From Aporhodopirellula sallentina SM41 (GTDB lineage: Bacteria > Planctomycetota > Planctomycetia > Pirellulales > Pirellulaceae): a stretch of 41,593 nucleotides of DNA. Made by a program: the position numbers and the translations under genes. The stretch spans positions 1 through 41,593 of the forward strand of contig NZ_ANOH01000074.1 in assembly GCF_000346505.1 (NCBI RefSeq). Direction: 5' to 3'. Under the pieces are notes generated by a model. The model ran no database searches. It was not told where the DNA came from and saw only the letters and a list, made by a program, of their open reading frames with translations. Shown in pieces: positions 26,339 to 35,869 of the stretch (positions within the stretch are counted from its first letter, which is position 1; each line of letters starts with the position of its first letter).

Positions 26339-27037
26339 TTGAGTATCGCATTGACGTGGCTGTCCCACGCTACCTGGCTAATCGAAGTCGACTCCCATCG
26401 TATCCTTCTTGACCCGTTTCTGAGCGACAATCCCGCTGCGGAAGCGACGGCCGACTCGCTCGATGCGATCTCTCACGTGCTGGTCTCGCACGGCCACTCC
26501 GATCACATTTCGGACGTCGAATCGATCGCCCGGCGAAACCAATGCCCGATCATTTCGAACTTTGAAATCGCTCAGTGGTTCGGCGCGAAAGGGTTCGGCC
26601 AGGACGGACTACCGGAACCGATCGGCATGAACACCGGCGGCCAATTGGAACTGCCCTTCGGCCGTTTGAAAATGGTGCCGGCGTTGCACTCGAGCAGCTT
26701 CCCCGACGGCAGCTACGCCGGAAACCCAGTCGGGTTTGTCTTGTCGGCGGGCAAACAAAGCGTCTACTTCGCGTGCGACACGGCTTACTTCAGCGACATG
26801 CGTTATTACGCCCACGGCGTCGACGTCGCGGTGTTGCCGATCGGCGACCTTTTCACGATGGGCATCGAAGATTCCGTCGAAGCGATCCGCACGATCGAAC
26901 CTCGCATCGCGATGCCAACTCATTACGGAACGTGGCCACCGATCGAACAAAATCCGAACTCATGGGCTCGTAAGGTGCGGGAGCATACAGCGACAAAACC
27001 CGTTGTGCTCGGCGTCGGTGAACGGTACGAGGTCTAG
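26339..27037 (+). CDS. UPF0173 metal-dependent hydrolase (metallo-beta-lactamase fold)
   Basis: 232 aa from a TTG at 26339, supported by GGAGAG about 9 nt upstream and by the family's usual N-terminus (LTWLSHATWLIEV, then ILLDPFL). The metal-binding SHGHSDHISD motif (HxHxDH) is intact, followed by HSS, the FACDTAYF aspartate and the PTHYGTWP histidine. UPF0173 proteins bind two metals and are presumed hydrolases with unknown substrates. It lies 173 nt after the DAHP synthase gene and 119 nt before hisC, on the same strand. Confidence 0.93.
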   Translation: MSIALTWLSHATWLIEVDSHRILLDPFLSDNPAAEATADSLDAISHVLVSHGHSDHISDVESIARRNQCPIISNFEIAQWFGAKGFGQDGLPEPIGMNTGGQLELPFGRLKMVPALHSSSFPDGSYAGNPVGFVLSAGKQSVYFACDTAYFSDMRYYAHGVDVAVLPIGDLFTMGIEDSVEAIRTIEPRIAMPTHYGTWPPIEQNPNSWARKVREHTATKPVVLGVGERYEV

Positions 27038-27066
27038 GCGTTCGAACGTTTCGACGCGAATCCTCC

Positions 27067-27117
27067 GTAGCTGGATTCTCCTGAATTCAGATTCCCGAAG
27101 CCGGGCGACTCTGGCTA
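27067..27117. repeat. R1 intergenic repeat, copy 4 (inverted orientation, extended)
   Basis: GTAGCTGGATTCTCCTGAAT followed by TCAG is the reverse complement of the R1 consensus, and the element ends with GGCTAC at 27112-27117. It sits between the UPF0173 and hisC genes. Confidence 0.6.
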
Positions 27118-27156
27118 CCCGCTGTTGGTTCCTACCTCTTTCCGCACATCACTACC

Positions 27157-28215
27157 TTGCAATACCGTCCCGCGCTTGCTGCGATGAAACCGTATGCCCC
27201 CGGTGAGCAACCACCGCCGGGCAAGTTCATCAAACTCAACACGAACGAGAACCCGTACCCGCCGCCACCGGAGGTTGTTTCGGCAATCACCGCCGCGGCG
27301 TCCGGACCGCTGAACCGGTACCCCGACCCGATGGCAACCAGCTTTCGACGTGCCGCGGCCGAGGCACTCGGCCTGCCCGGCCCCGAATGGGTACTCGCGG
27401 GCAACGGCAGCGACGAGATTCTGACAATCCTCGTTCGCGGATTCGTCGGCGAAGGTCAATCGTTGCGTTTGCCTTACCCGAGCTACATCCTTTACCGCAC
27501 GCTCGCGGACATCCAAGGCGCGTCATGGGAGCAGGTTCCGTTTGAAGAAGGTTGGCAGTTGCCAGCGGCGTTCGGCCAATCGCGCGACGACCTGCGTTTA
27601 GTGTTGCTGCCCAACCCGAACAGCCCCAGCGGCACGATCGTTCCGAGCCAACAGATCAAGCAAGTTGCCGACTCGCTCGATTGTCCTCTCGTGGTCGACG
27701 AAGCCTACGTGGACTTCGCCGATGAAAACTGTTTGGACTTGGTCGCCGAGAACGAAAACGTCCTGGTGACTCGAACGCTGAGCAAGTCCTACGGGCTGGC
27801 GGGAATGCGTTTCGGTTTCTTGGTCGCCCAGCCTCAGGTGGTTGCGGAGTTGGCGAAGATTAAAGACAGCTACAATTGTGACACGATCTCGATTGCCGCG
27901 GCGACCGCCGCCATGCACAGCCAAGATTGGTTGGCAGAGAAAGTAGCCGCGATGAATCAAACCCGGCAACGGATGGCGGGCGAACTGGCCAAGATGGGAT
28001 TTGATGTCGTCCCCTCGCACGCAAACTTCGTCTGGTGCACGCACCCAACCGGCCAGCACAAAGCGATCTACGAATATTTGAAAGCGAGCCAAATCCTGAT
28101 CCGCTACATGGAGTTCCCCGAATGGGGCGACGGCCTACGGATCAGCGTCGGAACCGACGAACAGATCGACGCGTGTCTGTTAATGATCCAACGTTTCCTG
28201 GATCAATCAGAATAG
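27157..28215 (+). CDS. hisC: histidinol-phosphate aminotransferase
   Basis: 352 aa from a TTG at 27157; the family's RPALAAMKPYAPGEQ N-terminus begins right after it, while the first ATG (27184) would remove part of it. PLP enzyme of class II aminotransferase type: KLNTNENPYPPPPEV, then NPNSPSG, VDEAYVDFAD and the lysine loop TLSKSYGLAGMRFGF are all present, as is the C-terminal GDGLRISVGT. It converts imidazole-acetol phosphate to histidinol phosphate. HisC-type enzymes can also transaminate aromatic keto acids, of possible interest next to DAHP synthase, but the sequence does not decide this. Confidence 0.94.
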   Translation: MQYRPALAAMKPYAPGEQPPPGKFIKLNTNENPYPPPPEVVSAITAAASGPLNRYPDPMATSFRRAAAEALGLPGPEWVLAGNGSDEILTILVRGFVGEGQSLRLPYPSYILYRTLADIQGASWEQVPFEEGWQLPAAFGQSRDDLRLVLLPNPNSPSGTIVPSQQIKQVADSLDCPLVVDEAYVDFADENCLDLVAENENVLVTRTLSKSYGLAGMRFGFLVAQPQVVAELAKIKDSYNCDTISIAAATAAMHSQDWLAEKVAAMNQTRQRMAGELAKMGFDVVPSHANFVWCTHPTGQHKAIYEYLKASQILIRYMEFPEWGDGLRISVGTDEQIDACLLMIQRFLDQSE

Positions 28216-28250
28216 CCACCAAGAACGTGAAAATAAAAGGCGAAGCCCCA

Positions 28251-28677
28251 CGTAGCTCGGTCTTTCCAAGACCGAGGCCACAAGCGATCGAGCATAACCT
28301 TTCCAACCAAGCCGTCATGCAAAGCATGACCGACACCCGAACGACACAAGTGAGCCGAAGTGCGTAAGCACTCGGGTGTTGGGCATGTTCGCCCCCGACG
28401 ATCGATCAACGCTCCAACCCGAGGCCTTACGGCCATTCGGCTCACGTAGCTCGGTCTTTCCAAGACCGAGGCCACAAGCGATCGAGCATAACGTTCCCCA
28501 CCATGCCGTCATGCAGAGCATGACCCACACCCGAACGTCACAAGTGAGCCGAAGTGCGTAAGCACTCGGGTGTTGGGCGATGTTCGGCCACCGGCGATCG
28601 ATCAACGCTCCAACCCGAGGCCTTACGGCCATTCGGTTCACCCACGTAGCTCGGTCTTTCCAAGACCGAGACCACAC
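28251..28677. repeat. R5 hairpin-rich tandem array, copy A
   Basis: Two full units start at 28251 and 28445 (periods 194 and 200), and a truncated third at 28645. Each unit opens with a perfect hairpin (CTCGGTCTT, loop TCC, AAGACCGAG), then CATGC/GCATG, then GTGAGCCGAA ... TTCGGCTCAC enclosing GTGC/GCAC and GGCC/GGCC hairpins. The units are not separated by unique spacers. It begins 35 nt after the hisC stop. Confidence 0.88.
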
Positions 28678-28720
28678 CACATCTTCCGCCGTTACTGCCG
28701 TACCTCGCGGCCAAACGTGC

Positions 28721-28756
28721 CCGCCTTGGAACGGCGGACCCTACGTGGCACCACGT
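28721..28756. other. two adjacent hairpins upstream of the PQQ-propeller gene
   Basis: CCGCC/GGCGG (28721-28725, 28733-28737) and ACGTGG/CCACGT (28743-28748, 28751-28756) form hairpins. With array A they fill the 658 nt between hisC and the propeller gene, which otherwise hold no supported gene. Confidence 0.5.
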
Positions 28757-28873
28757 CCCCCGGGCTATCACAAACACCGGGACCCCACCGACCGCTTTCC
28801 GATCGGTTATTCTGTGGGCTCGAATTCATTCCGGTTCGCCCCGCCTCCTTCCGTGTGTTCCAAACGGCCCGCC

Positions 28874-30205
28874 ATGAGCAAATGTTTTGTTTTGGTCGCA
28901 ATCGCTGCGTCCGCCATGCTTTCCTTTTCGCTCACTTTTGCGTCCGAGTCCTGGCCTCAATTTCGTGGTCCGCGTGGGGACGGGATCGCGATAGAGCAAT
29001 CGCCGCCCGTTGAATTCGGTGAAGATCAAAACTTAACTTGGAAAACAGATCTGCCTGGCAAAGCGTGGTCGTCCCCGGTGATCGCCAACGGCGTGGTTTG
29101 GTTGACGACTGCGATCGAAAGAATACCGACCGAAGAAGAACGCGAAGCTCTTCTGAAAAACACCAAGAACGACGCCAAAAAGTTCAAAACGCTAGCCATC
29201 GCAAAAGCGATCGAGCTGAAACTATTGAAAGTCGACTTCGAAAGCGGTCGACTTTTGCAGACCATTGATTTAATGACGGTCGACACACCTGACGCGATCC
29301 ATGCGACGAACTCCTATGCGTCACCCACACCGTTTCTCAATGACGATCACGTCTATTGTCACTTTGGAACGTATGGAACGTTCTGCGTGACGCGTGACTC
29401 CGGTGCAGTCGTTTGGCAACGCACGTTGCCGCTCGAACACGGTGTCGGACCAGGTAGCTCGCCGATTGTTCACGACGGACGGTTGCTCTTGATTCAAGAC
29501 GGGATGGACCGCCAATACGTGACCGCGCTCGATGCCGCGACCGGGGAAACGTTGTGGACAACCGATCGTCCGCCGATGGAAGCCCCTTCGGGCGACCAGA
29601 AGAAGGCCTATTGCACTCCCGTGGTCGCCACCGATTCCAACGGTCGCCAACAATTACTGTGCATGGGATCCCAGTGGATGGTGTCTTACAACGCATCCAC
29701 GGGTGAGGAGTTTTGGCGTGTCTTCCACGGCAAAGGTTTCTCAGTGGTTCCGCGTCCGGTGTTGCTCGGCGACGTCGTCTTCTTTGCGACCGGATTTGCC
29801 AGTCGCGAACTTTGGGCGGTTCGCATCGACGGAGTCGGGGACGTGTCGTCGACTCACGTCGAATGGACCGCCGGCAAAGGTGTCCCTACGAAATCGTCCC
29901 CCTTGCTGCATGACGGATTGATCTATCTCGTCGATGACAACGGGGTCGCCTCGTGTTTCGATCCAGAGACCGGTGATGTGGTTTGGAAGAAACGCCTCGG
30001 CGGGAAATTTTCATCCTCCCCGCTGCTCGCCGGCGGGCATTTATACTTCGGAAACCATGAGGGTGAGGTGTTTGTATTGACAACCGGCGAAGATGCCGAA
30101 GTCATTCAAACCAATCAACTCAACGGGCAAATCATGGCTTCGCCCGCGGCGATCGAGAACGCATTGATCGTACGCACCGACTCGGCTCTTTATCGATTTG
30201 AGTAG
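28874..30205 (+). CDS. secreted PQQ/BamB-like beta-propeller protein
   Basis: 443 aa from the ATG at 28874, which begins a signal peptide (MSKCFVLVAIAASAMLSFSL); the frame extends further upstream into repeat array A but has no leader there. Propeller strands include WPQFRGPRGDGIA, VYCHFGTYGTFCVTRDSGAV, VTALDAATGETLWTT, VSYNASTGEEFWRV, ASCFDPETGDVVWKK and LYFGNHEGEVFVL. It is probably an envelope or periplasmic binding protein. About 443 aa is usual for the family. Similar in plan to the protein at 17412-18824, but without its Gly/Arg insert. Confidence 0.88.
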   Translation: MSKCFVLVAIAASAMLSFSLTFASESWPQFRGPRGDGIAIEQSPPVEFGEDQNLTWKTDLPGKAWSSPVIANGVVWLTTAIERIPTEEEREALLKNTKNDAKKFKTLAIAKAIELKLLKVDFESGRLLQTIDLMTVDTPDAIHATNSYASPTPFLNDDHVYCHFGTYGTFCVTRDSGAVVWQRTLPLEHGVGPGSSPIVHDGRLLLIQDGMDRQYVTALDAATGETLWTTDRPPMEAPSGDQKKAYCTPVVATDSNGRQQLLCMGSQWMVSYNASTGEEFWRVFHGKGFSVVPRPVLLGDVVFFATGFASRELWAVRIDGVGDVSSTHVEWTAGKGVPTKSSPLLHDGLIYLVDDNGVASCFDPETGDVVWKKRLGGKFSSSPLLAGGHLYFGNHEGEVFVLTTGEDAEVIQTNQLNGQIMASPAAIENALIVRTDSALYRFE

Positions 30206-30316
30206 TTCGGTACGATACCTGCACGAATTTCCCGCCCAAAAACACTATTCGCCCGATGACACGATTCGCCGGATTGGACGAACGTTATCGAAGGTCCGCC
30301 GGAAAACTCTTTGCAA

Positions 30317-31585
30317 ATGAATGTGGCATCGCCAGTCAACGAGGAAACGCCTGACCTCGAACCAACGCAGCGGGAGATGCCGCACTCGTTGATCGAGATC
30401 GGTGTTATTGTGGCCGGACCGCTGGACATGGTCGATGCGCTTGCGGTGAGGATGGCGGTCGAGCAAACGGACCAACGCTTGACGGAGCTATTCGAAGAGT
30501 TCCGGTTTAACTTTTTCGAAATCAAACGCCCCGAGATGACTGGCACGAGCACAACGGGCAACGGGCGCATCGAACCGAGCGTGTTGTTGCAGCAAGCAGT
30601 CGAGGAGCGTGATTCGCGGCATTGGGATTTCGCGTTTGTTTTGACCGCGTCGGAATTGGTCGGGAACTATTCTCCATTTTGCTTCGCGGCGATCAGTCGT
30701 CCGCTCGATGCGGCGGTGTTGTCGATGTCCTTGATCGACCCGTTGGCGCTCGGCGTGGAAGCGAACCGGAACGAGCGTGTTCAACGTATCGCGCGACGGT
30801 TAAGCCGATTGATGCTGCACAGTATCGGGCACTTGTGCGGCCTTTCCAAAAGTGATCACCCCAATGACCTGTTGTATCACCCACACAACGCGCAAGCCCT
30901 CGACTTGATGGCCGGCATGGATGCCGACAGCATCGATCGCCAACGCCGAGCTCTCATCGAGATCGCTGACCAGCGACTCGAAGAAGGTGCGGGTCGTTTG
31001 CTCGTCAAACCGATCTTTACGATCCAAGCGGCGTGGATTAACCGAACGGAAATCTTCCAAGCCATCTGGGCTGCCCGTCCGTGGGAGTTCCCCAAACGAT
31101 TGAGTCGCTTGACGATTGCAGCGTTCTCAACGCTAGCGATTTTGTTCATGACGGCGGAGGCGTGGGACTTGGCCCTCGCGCAGAGTGTTGCACGACTGGG
31201 CGCGTTGTTCATCATGACGATGCTCGCGACGACCTTTTACGTGGTGCTGCGTCAACAATTATTGGTGCGTCGCGGGACACGACGTACAGAGCAATCGGTG
31301 GTGACGTCGGCATCGGCCCTGGGAATCGTCTTTGTAGGAATGGCCACGACGTGGACGGCGCTGTTCAGTGTGGGAATTTTGCTCGCCTACTTTCTATTCC
31401 CTGGCCCCTTAATCGCGGGCTGGGCATCGTCGACCACCCCAAACGTGAGCGAGTTGGTGTGGACGGACCGCCCGCAAATGGCCATCTTCGCCGCATCGCT
31501 CGGCTTGTTAATCGGCGCCCTCGGTGCCAGTTTCGAATCGCAGCATTACTTCCGCCACATCATCTTCGTCGACGAAGAAATTTGA
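30317..31585 (+). CDS. membrane protein with a degenerate metzincin (archaemetzincin-like) domain
   Basis: About 422 aa from the ATG at 30317; a TTG at 30311 is possible. Residues 1-200 resemble a small metzincin core: VAGPLDMVDALAVRMAV, a FAFVLTASELVG strand, FAAISRPLDAAVLSMSLIDP, then LMLHSIGHLCGLSKSDH. The last fits the HExxHxxGxxH zinc helix except that the catalytic Glu is Ser (HSIGH) and the third ligand position is Lys. Residues about 255-415 have four or five TM segments (FSTLAILFMTAEAW; LGALFIMTMLATTFYVVL; ALGIVFVGMATTWTALF). The fold suggests a zincin that lost catalysis, perhaps a sensor. The gene lies between two repeat arrays. Confidence 0.65.
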   Translation: MNVASPVNEETPDLEPTQREMPHSLIEIGVIVAGPLDMVDALAVRMAVEQTDQRLTELFEEFRFNFFEIKRPEMTGTSTTGNGRIEPSVLLQQAVEERDSRHWDFAFVLTASELVGNYSPFCFAAISRPLDAAVLSMSLIDPLALGVEANRNERVQRIARRLSRLMLHSIGHLCGLSKSDHPNDLLYHPHNAQALDLMAGMDADSIDRQRRALIEIADQRLEEGAGRLLVKPIFTIQAAWINRTEIFQAIWAARPWEFPKRLSRLTIAAFSTLAILFMTAEAWDLALAQSVARLGALFIMTMLATTFYVVLRQQLLVRRGTRRTEQSVVTSASALGIVFVGMATTWTALFSVGILLAYFLFPGPLIAGWASSTTPNVSELVWTDRPQMAIFAASLGLLIGALGASFESQHYFRHIIFVDEEI

Positions 31586-31608
31586 TTCGCCGATCCACAG
31601 TTCGACCG

Positions 31609-31898
31609 GTGAGCCGAAGTGCGTAAGCACTCGGGTGATCGGCGTGTTCGGTCCCAACAATCGATCGACGTGTCCACCCGAGGCCTCACGGCCATTCGGC
31701 TCACCCAAGTAGCTCGGTCTTTCCAAGACCGAGACCACAAGCATGCCCCACTCGCCAACGTCACAAGTGAGCCGAAGTGCGTAAGCACTCGGGTATCGGG
31801 CATATTCGGTCCCAAAAATCGATCGACGTTCCAACCCGAGGCCTTACGGCCATTCGGCTCACCCAAGTAGCTCGGTCTTTCCAAGACCGAGACCACAC
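31609..31898. repeat. R5 hairpin-rich tandem array, copy B
   Basis: Two units with a 158-nt period: GTGAGCCGAA at 31609 and 31767, and GTAGCTCGG at 31709 and 31867. The unit matches array A but lacks its CATGC/GCATG stem and about 40 nt around it. The CTCGGTCTT/AAGACCGAG hairpin is conserved exactly. Compensating changes are few, so the copies are recent. Confidence 0.87.
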
Positions 31899-32317
31899 GG
31901 GATCGAACCTAACCTTTCCCACCACGATAACACCCCGGACTTCCTAGGTCCGAGGCCCAAGGAACCGCCCCGCGACCGCACGTGGGCAATTCCCTCACAC
32001 CGGCACCTTAAAAATTTCCATTTTTTTCCGACACGTCTGACGCGATACACCGTGCGAATATTGATCGGTACTTGTACTGATTTTGCAAGTGACAACGTTG
32101 CGACTCACTGTGAACGAGTGAAGAGATCGAACGCTTGCACGACGCAACCGATGTGAGAGGCTACAGTTGCGCGTAGTCTATAGCCAATCGTGTGTTTTTC
32201 TGCCGTGGTGGTGTGCCTGTCCCTTTGCGGGGCAACCGGTTTACGTTTCCACATTTTCGATCGTCAGGTACAATGGAAATCCCGCCTGGCGACGTTTCTG
32301 TCGCAAACCACTTGCCT
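31899..32317. other. intergenic interval before the PSCyt/PSD1 gene
   Basis: It contains a small palindrome (GGAC/GTCC, 31937-31940 and 31948-31951, with TTCCTAG between) and nothing else recognised. The PSCyt/PSD1 start is uncertain within this stretch, since in-frame ATGs at 32273 and 32339 are also available. Confidence 0.4.
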
Positions 32318-35300
32318 ATGCAATCGATGGACTCGAACATGGTACCACGATGTCGTGCGACTCTTCGCATGCTCTTCTTACTCAGCGTGATGGGGTTTGG
32401 TCTCGAAGTACATGCTGACGATGGGCCGCCTTCGTTTCAAAACGACATTCGTCCGCTGTTGTCGGACCATTGTTTCTCGTGTCACGGTCCTGACGAAAAC
32501 AAGCGTGAATCCGGTGTGCGTCTCGACACGGCCGATGGGGTTTCCTCGGTAGTCGATCTGGACGCGTGGGAGGAAAGTCTGCTCGTTGAACGGATCCGCA
32601 CGGACGATCCCGACATGATTATGCCCCCGCCGCACTACCACAAACCGCTCGACGAAGAATCCAAAGCGTTGCTTGAAGCGTGGATTCGATCCGGAGCCGA
32701 GGTACAAGCTCACTGGTCGTTTATCCCGCCGGTCAAACACGAAGTGAACGATGCGGCCGCGAAAGCATCACGTGATCGAATCGATTATTGGATCGAGAAA
32801 GGCTTGGACGAGCGGTCGCTCTCGCCGAACGGACCGGCGGACCGGACCACGTTGGCTCGGCGGGTAGCGTTGGATCTGACCGGATTGCCACCGACATGGG
32901 ACCAGGTGCAAGCGTTCGTTCATGACTCATCGCCTGACGCATACGAAAACTACGTCGACGCATTGATCGCAACACCGGCGTACGGCGAACACATGGCGAG
33001 GTACTGGCTGGACTTGGTTCGCTACGGGGACACCCATGGTTTGCACCTAGACAACTATCGCGAGATGTGGCCATATCGCGATTGGGTGATCGACTCGTTC
33101 AATCAGAACAAACCGATGGACGAGTTTATCACCGAACAACTCGCCGGAGACCTGCTGCCGGATGCGACCCTTGCTCAAAAAATCGCGTCCGGCTTCAACC
33201 GCCTCAACGTGACCACTAACGAGGGCGGTTCGATTTACGACGAGGTCTTTTCTCGAAACGTGATCGACCGGACTGACGCGTTCGGGACAGTGTTCTTGGG
33301 GCTGACGACGGGATGCGCGGTCTGCCATGACCACAAGTTTGATCCGATCTCACAGAAAGACTTTTTCGCGTTGTCGGCGTTCTTCAATTCGCTCGACGGC
33401 AGAGCGATGGATGGGAACGTCAAGGATCACGCACCGGTGGTTCGCGTTCCTAGCGAAGAGGACAAACAGAAGCTCAAAGAGATTGATGCGGAACTCGCCA
33501 TCGTCGACGAACAACTCGAAGGAACTTTGCCAGAAGTCGACGAGGCCGAGAAACAATGGCGTGCATCATTAACACACACACCGAGCGACGTGCATGCCAA
33601 CATCGCGGTACGCTCTGCGGAGTCCGAATCGGATACCGAAGTCTCCGTCATTGATGAGTCGGTCGTGCACCTGGGCGAGAAAGTCGCCGCCAAAGACACG
33701 ATCACCATTGAAGCCGAACTGCCCGCCGGACGATGGCAGATGATCGAACTTTCCGCGTTGACCGACGAGGAACACGAACGCGTCGGGACGGCGGTGAACG
33801 GGAACGCGGTTTTGACGGAGATCGTTCTGAAATCGCGACCGCACGACGGAGAAGAATGGACACCGATCCAAATCGTTTCCGGCGTTGCCAGCCGTCAACA
33901 AGCGGGCGACATGTTCGCGGTCGAACGTGCCTTCGACGGCAAATTCGACACGATCAACGGATGGGCGGTCGGCGGTCACGAGAGCAAAGGCGACCGGTCG
34001 GCCTGGTTCCAACTAGCATCCGCGATCGAATCGACCGAAGCCAAACCAACGAACCTGAAAATCGAATTGCACTATCAATCAGTTCATGTGGCTCATGCGT
34101 TGAGGGATGTTCGCTTCACGGCGTATGAGTCGACCGAAGCAATTCCCGCGTCTCAGAAAATCAAACTGGCCAAAGCTCACGTGGTTGGGCCGATTCCAGT
34201 TGAAAAACCTTGGTACGCCTACCAAAACGACGTCGCTGGCGAGAGCAAAGATGCATTCGATGCAGACGCCGTCTTGCCTGACGAAGAGCCCGAGTTGAAA
34301 TGGCAGCAATCCGAAATGCTGACGGTGGTCACCAATCAACTTCCTCAACCTGAGGACGGTGTGTCCGCGATGGTGATCCACCAAAGCGTGCATTCGCCTG
34401 CGGACAGCACCGTGGATCTGATGATCGGCAGCGACGACGGCTATGTCGTTTATCTCAACGGAAAGAAAGTCGGAGAGAATCGAGGCAAGCGGGAACTCGC
34501 ACCTCTGTCAAACTCACACGAGCTGAAACTACGAAAAGGTGACAACCATCTGTTTATCAAACACGTTCACCACCAAGGCAACGCGGGTTTGACCTACGCG
34601 TTCGCGTCACGAAGGGTGGAACTATCCGAGCAGGTGCGGAAGCGGATTGCCTCGATTGATCCCGGCGCGAAGGATGTGGATCTGAAAGACGCTCAATCCG
34701 TTCGTCGGTTCTTCCGCAACGTCTACTGTGACTCGCCGCAATGGATGGCGATGCAGGACATGAAGAACGGACTTGAGAAACTGCGGAAAGAGACGCAGAA
34801 CAAAATCCCAACCACGTTGGTTTGGAAAGAGACCGCGCAGCCGCGCAAAGCACACATCTTGTTGCGGGGCCAATACGACTCGCCGGGCGATGAAGTCGAA
34901 CGTGGTGTGCCGTCGTTTCTGCCGGAGATCGGGACCGACGAAACTCCCGATCGATTGGATTTGGCAAAGTGGTTGACCGCGGACGACAACCCGTTGACCG
35001 CTCGGGTTGCGGTGAACCGTTTCTGGCAACAAATCTTTGGCACCGGGTTGGTGAAAACGAGCGAAGATTTTGGCAGCCAGGGAACGCCTCCATCGCACCC
35101 GGAATTGCTCGACGAGTTGGCGATCGACTTTCGCGAAAGCGGATGGGATGTCAAATCCCTGATGAAACGTCTCGTCATGACCGACGCTTATCAACGCGAC
35201 GCGAAGACGACGCGGGAGATGCTGGCTGCGGATCCGAACAACCGGTTTCTCGCACGCGGGCCGCGATTCCGACTCGACGCAGAGGTGCTGCGTGACCAGA

Positions 35301-35869
35301 TCCTGTCTGTTTCGGGGTTGTTAGTGCAGAAACTCGGCGGGCCGAGCGTGAAGCCTCCTCAACCTGCGGGGCTGTGGGCCGCGGTGGGTTACACGGACTC
35401 GAACACCGCGACCTTTGTGGCCGATGAAGGCGACAAAGTTTATCGCCGCAGCGTTTATACGTTTTGGAAACGCACGAGTGCTCCAGCGGTGATGGCGACG
35501 TTTGACGCGCCGAGCCGCGAATCCTGTACGGCTCGACGTGAGCGAACAAACACGCCGCTGCAGGCATTGCTGTTGCTGAACGAACCGCAGACTCTCGAAG
35601 CATCGATGAAGCTCGGGCGAGAAACGATCGAATCGGACGGCGGCGATCCAGACGCCAAAATGCGTGAGTTGTTCGAGCGAGTCGTCTTGCGATCACCGAT
35701 GCAGAACGAACTCAACGCGTTGACCACATTGCTCGAAGATTTGACGAACTATTACAGCAACGATCCTGATCAAGCCTCCGCGTTGACGGGCGAGTCGGAC
35801 GCTCGTTTGGCAGCGTGGTCCGTGGTTGCCAACACACTCTTGAATACTGACGAGGTGGTTTCGAAATGA
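32318..35869 (+). CDS. PSCyt1-PSCyt2(DUF1549)-PSD1(DUF1553) secreted cytochrome-domain protein
   Basis: About 1183 aa from the ATG at 32318. A leader ([17 protein letters not shown]) is followed by the PSCyt1 domain with CFSCH (heme c) at about 52-56, and the DUF1549/PSCyt2 domain with [17 protein letters not shown] and a second [11 protein letters not shown] at about 333. A long middle segment (about 400-870) of beta type is not matched to a family. PSD1/DUF1553 follows from about 886 ([49 protein letters not shown]). These large planctomycete proteins may act in electron transfer or polymer breakdown outside the cytoplasm. The stop overlaps the DUF1501 start by 4 nt. Confidence 0.93.
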   Translation: MQSMDSNMVPRCRATLRMLFLLSVMGFGLEVHADDGPPSFQNDIRPLLSDHCFSCHGPDENKRESGVRLDTADGVSSVVDLDAWEESLLVERIRTDDPDMIMPPPHYHKPLDEESKALLEAWIRSGAEVQAHWSFIPPVKHEVNDAAAKASRDRIDYWIEKGLDERSLSPNGPADRTTLARRVALDLTGLPPTWDQVQAFVHDSSPDAYENYVDALIATPAYGEHMARYWLDLVRYGDTHGLHLDNYREMWPYRDWVIDSFNQNKPMDEFITEQLAGDLLPDATLAQKIASGFNRLNVTTNEGGSIYDEVFSRNVIDRTDAFGTVFLGLTTGCAVCHDHKFDPISQKDFFALSAFFNSLDGRAMDGNVKDHAPVVRVPSEEDKQKLKEIDAELAIVDEQLEGTLPEVDEAEKQWRASLTHTPSDVHANIAVRSAESESDTEVSVIDESVVHLGEKVAAKDTITIEAELPAGRWQMIELSALTDEEHERVGTAVNGNAVLTEIVLKSRPHDGEEWTPIQIVSGVASRQQAGDMFAVERAFDGKFDTINGWAVGGHESKGDRSAWFQLASAIESTEAKPTNLKIELHYQSVHVAHALRDVRFTAYESTEAIPASQKIKLAKAHVVGPIPVEKPWYAYQNDVAGESKDAFDADAVLPDEEPELKWQQSEMLTVVTNQLPQPEDGVSAMVIHQSVHSPADSTVDLMIGSDDGYVVYLNGKKVGENRGKRELAPLSNSHELKLRKGDNHLFIKHVHHQGNAGLTYAFASRRVELSEQVRKRIASIDPGAKDVDLKDAQSVRRFFRNVYCDSPQWMAMQDMKNGLEKLRKETQNKIPTTLVWKETAQPRKAHILLRGQYDSPGDEVERGVPSFLPEIGTDETPDRLDLAKWLTADDNPLTARVAVNRFWQQIFGTGLVKTSEDFGSQGTPPSHPELLDELAIDFRESGWDVKSLMKRLVMTDAYQRDAKTTREMLAADPNNRFLARGPRFRLDAEVLRDQILSVSGLLVQKLGGPSVKPPQPAGLWAAVGYTDSNTATFVADEGDKVYRRSVYTFWKRTSAPAVMATFDAPSRESCTARRERTNTPLQALLLLNEPQTLEASMKLGRETIESDGGDPDAKMRELFERVVLRSPMQNELNALTTLLEDLTNYYSNDPDQASALTGESDARLAAWSVVANTLLNTDEVVSK

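Noticed and set aside
28251-28677. CRISPR array
   Set aside because: The repeat unit is 158-200 nt with internal hairpins, there are no unique spacers of regular length, and no cas gene is near.
28203-28777. Several overlapping short open frames across repeat array A and just beyond
   Set aside because: They arise from the repeated unit itself, mostly repeat each other's sequence and lack ribosome sites.
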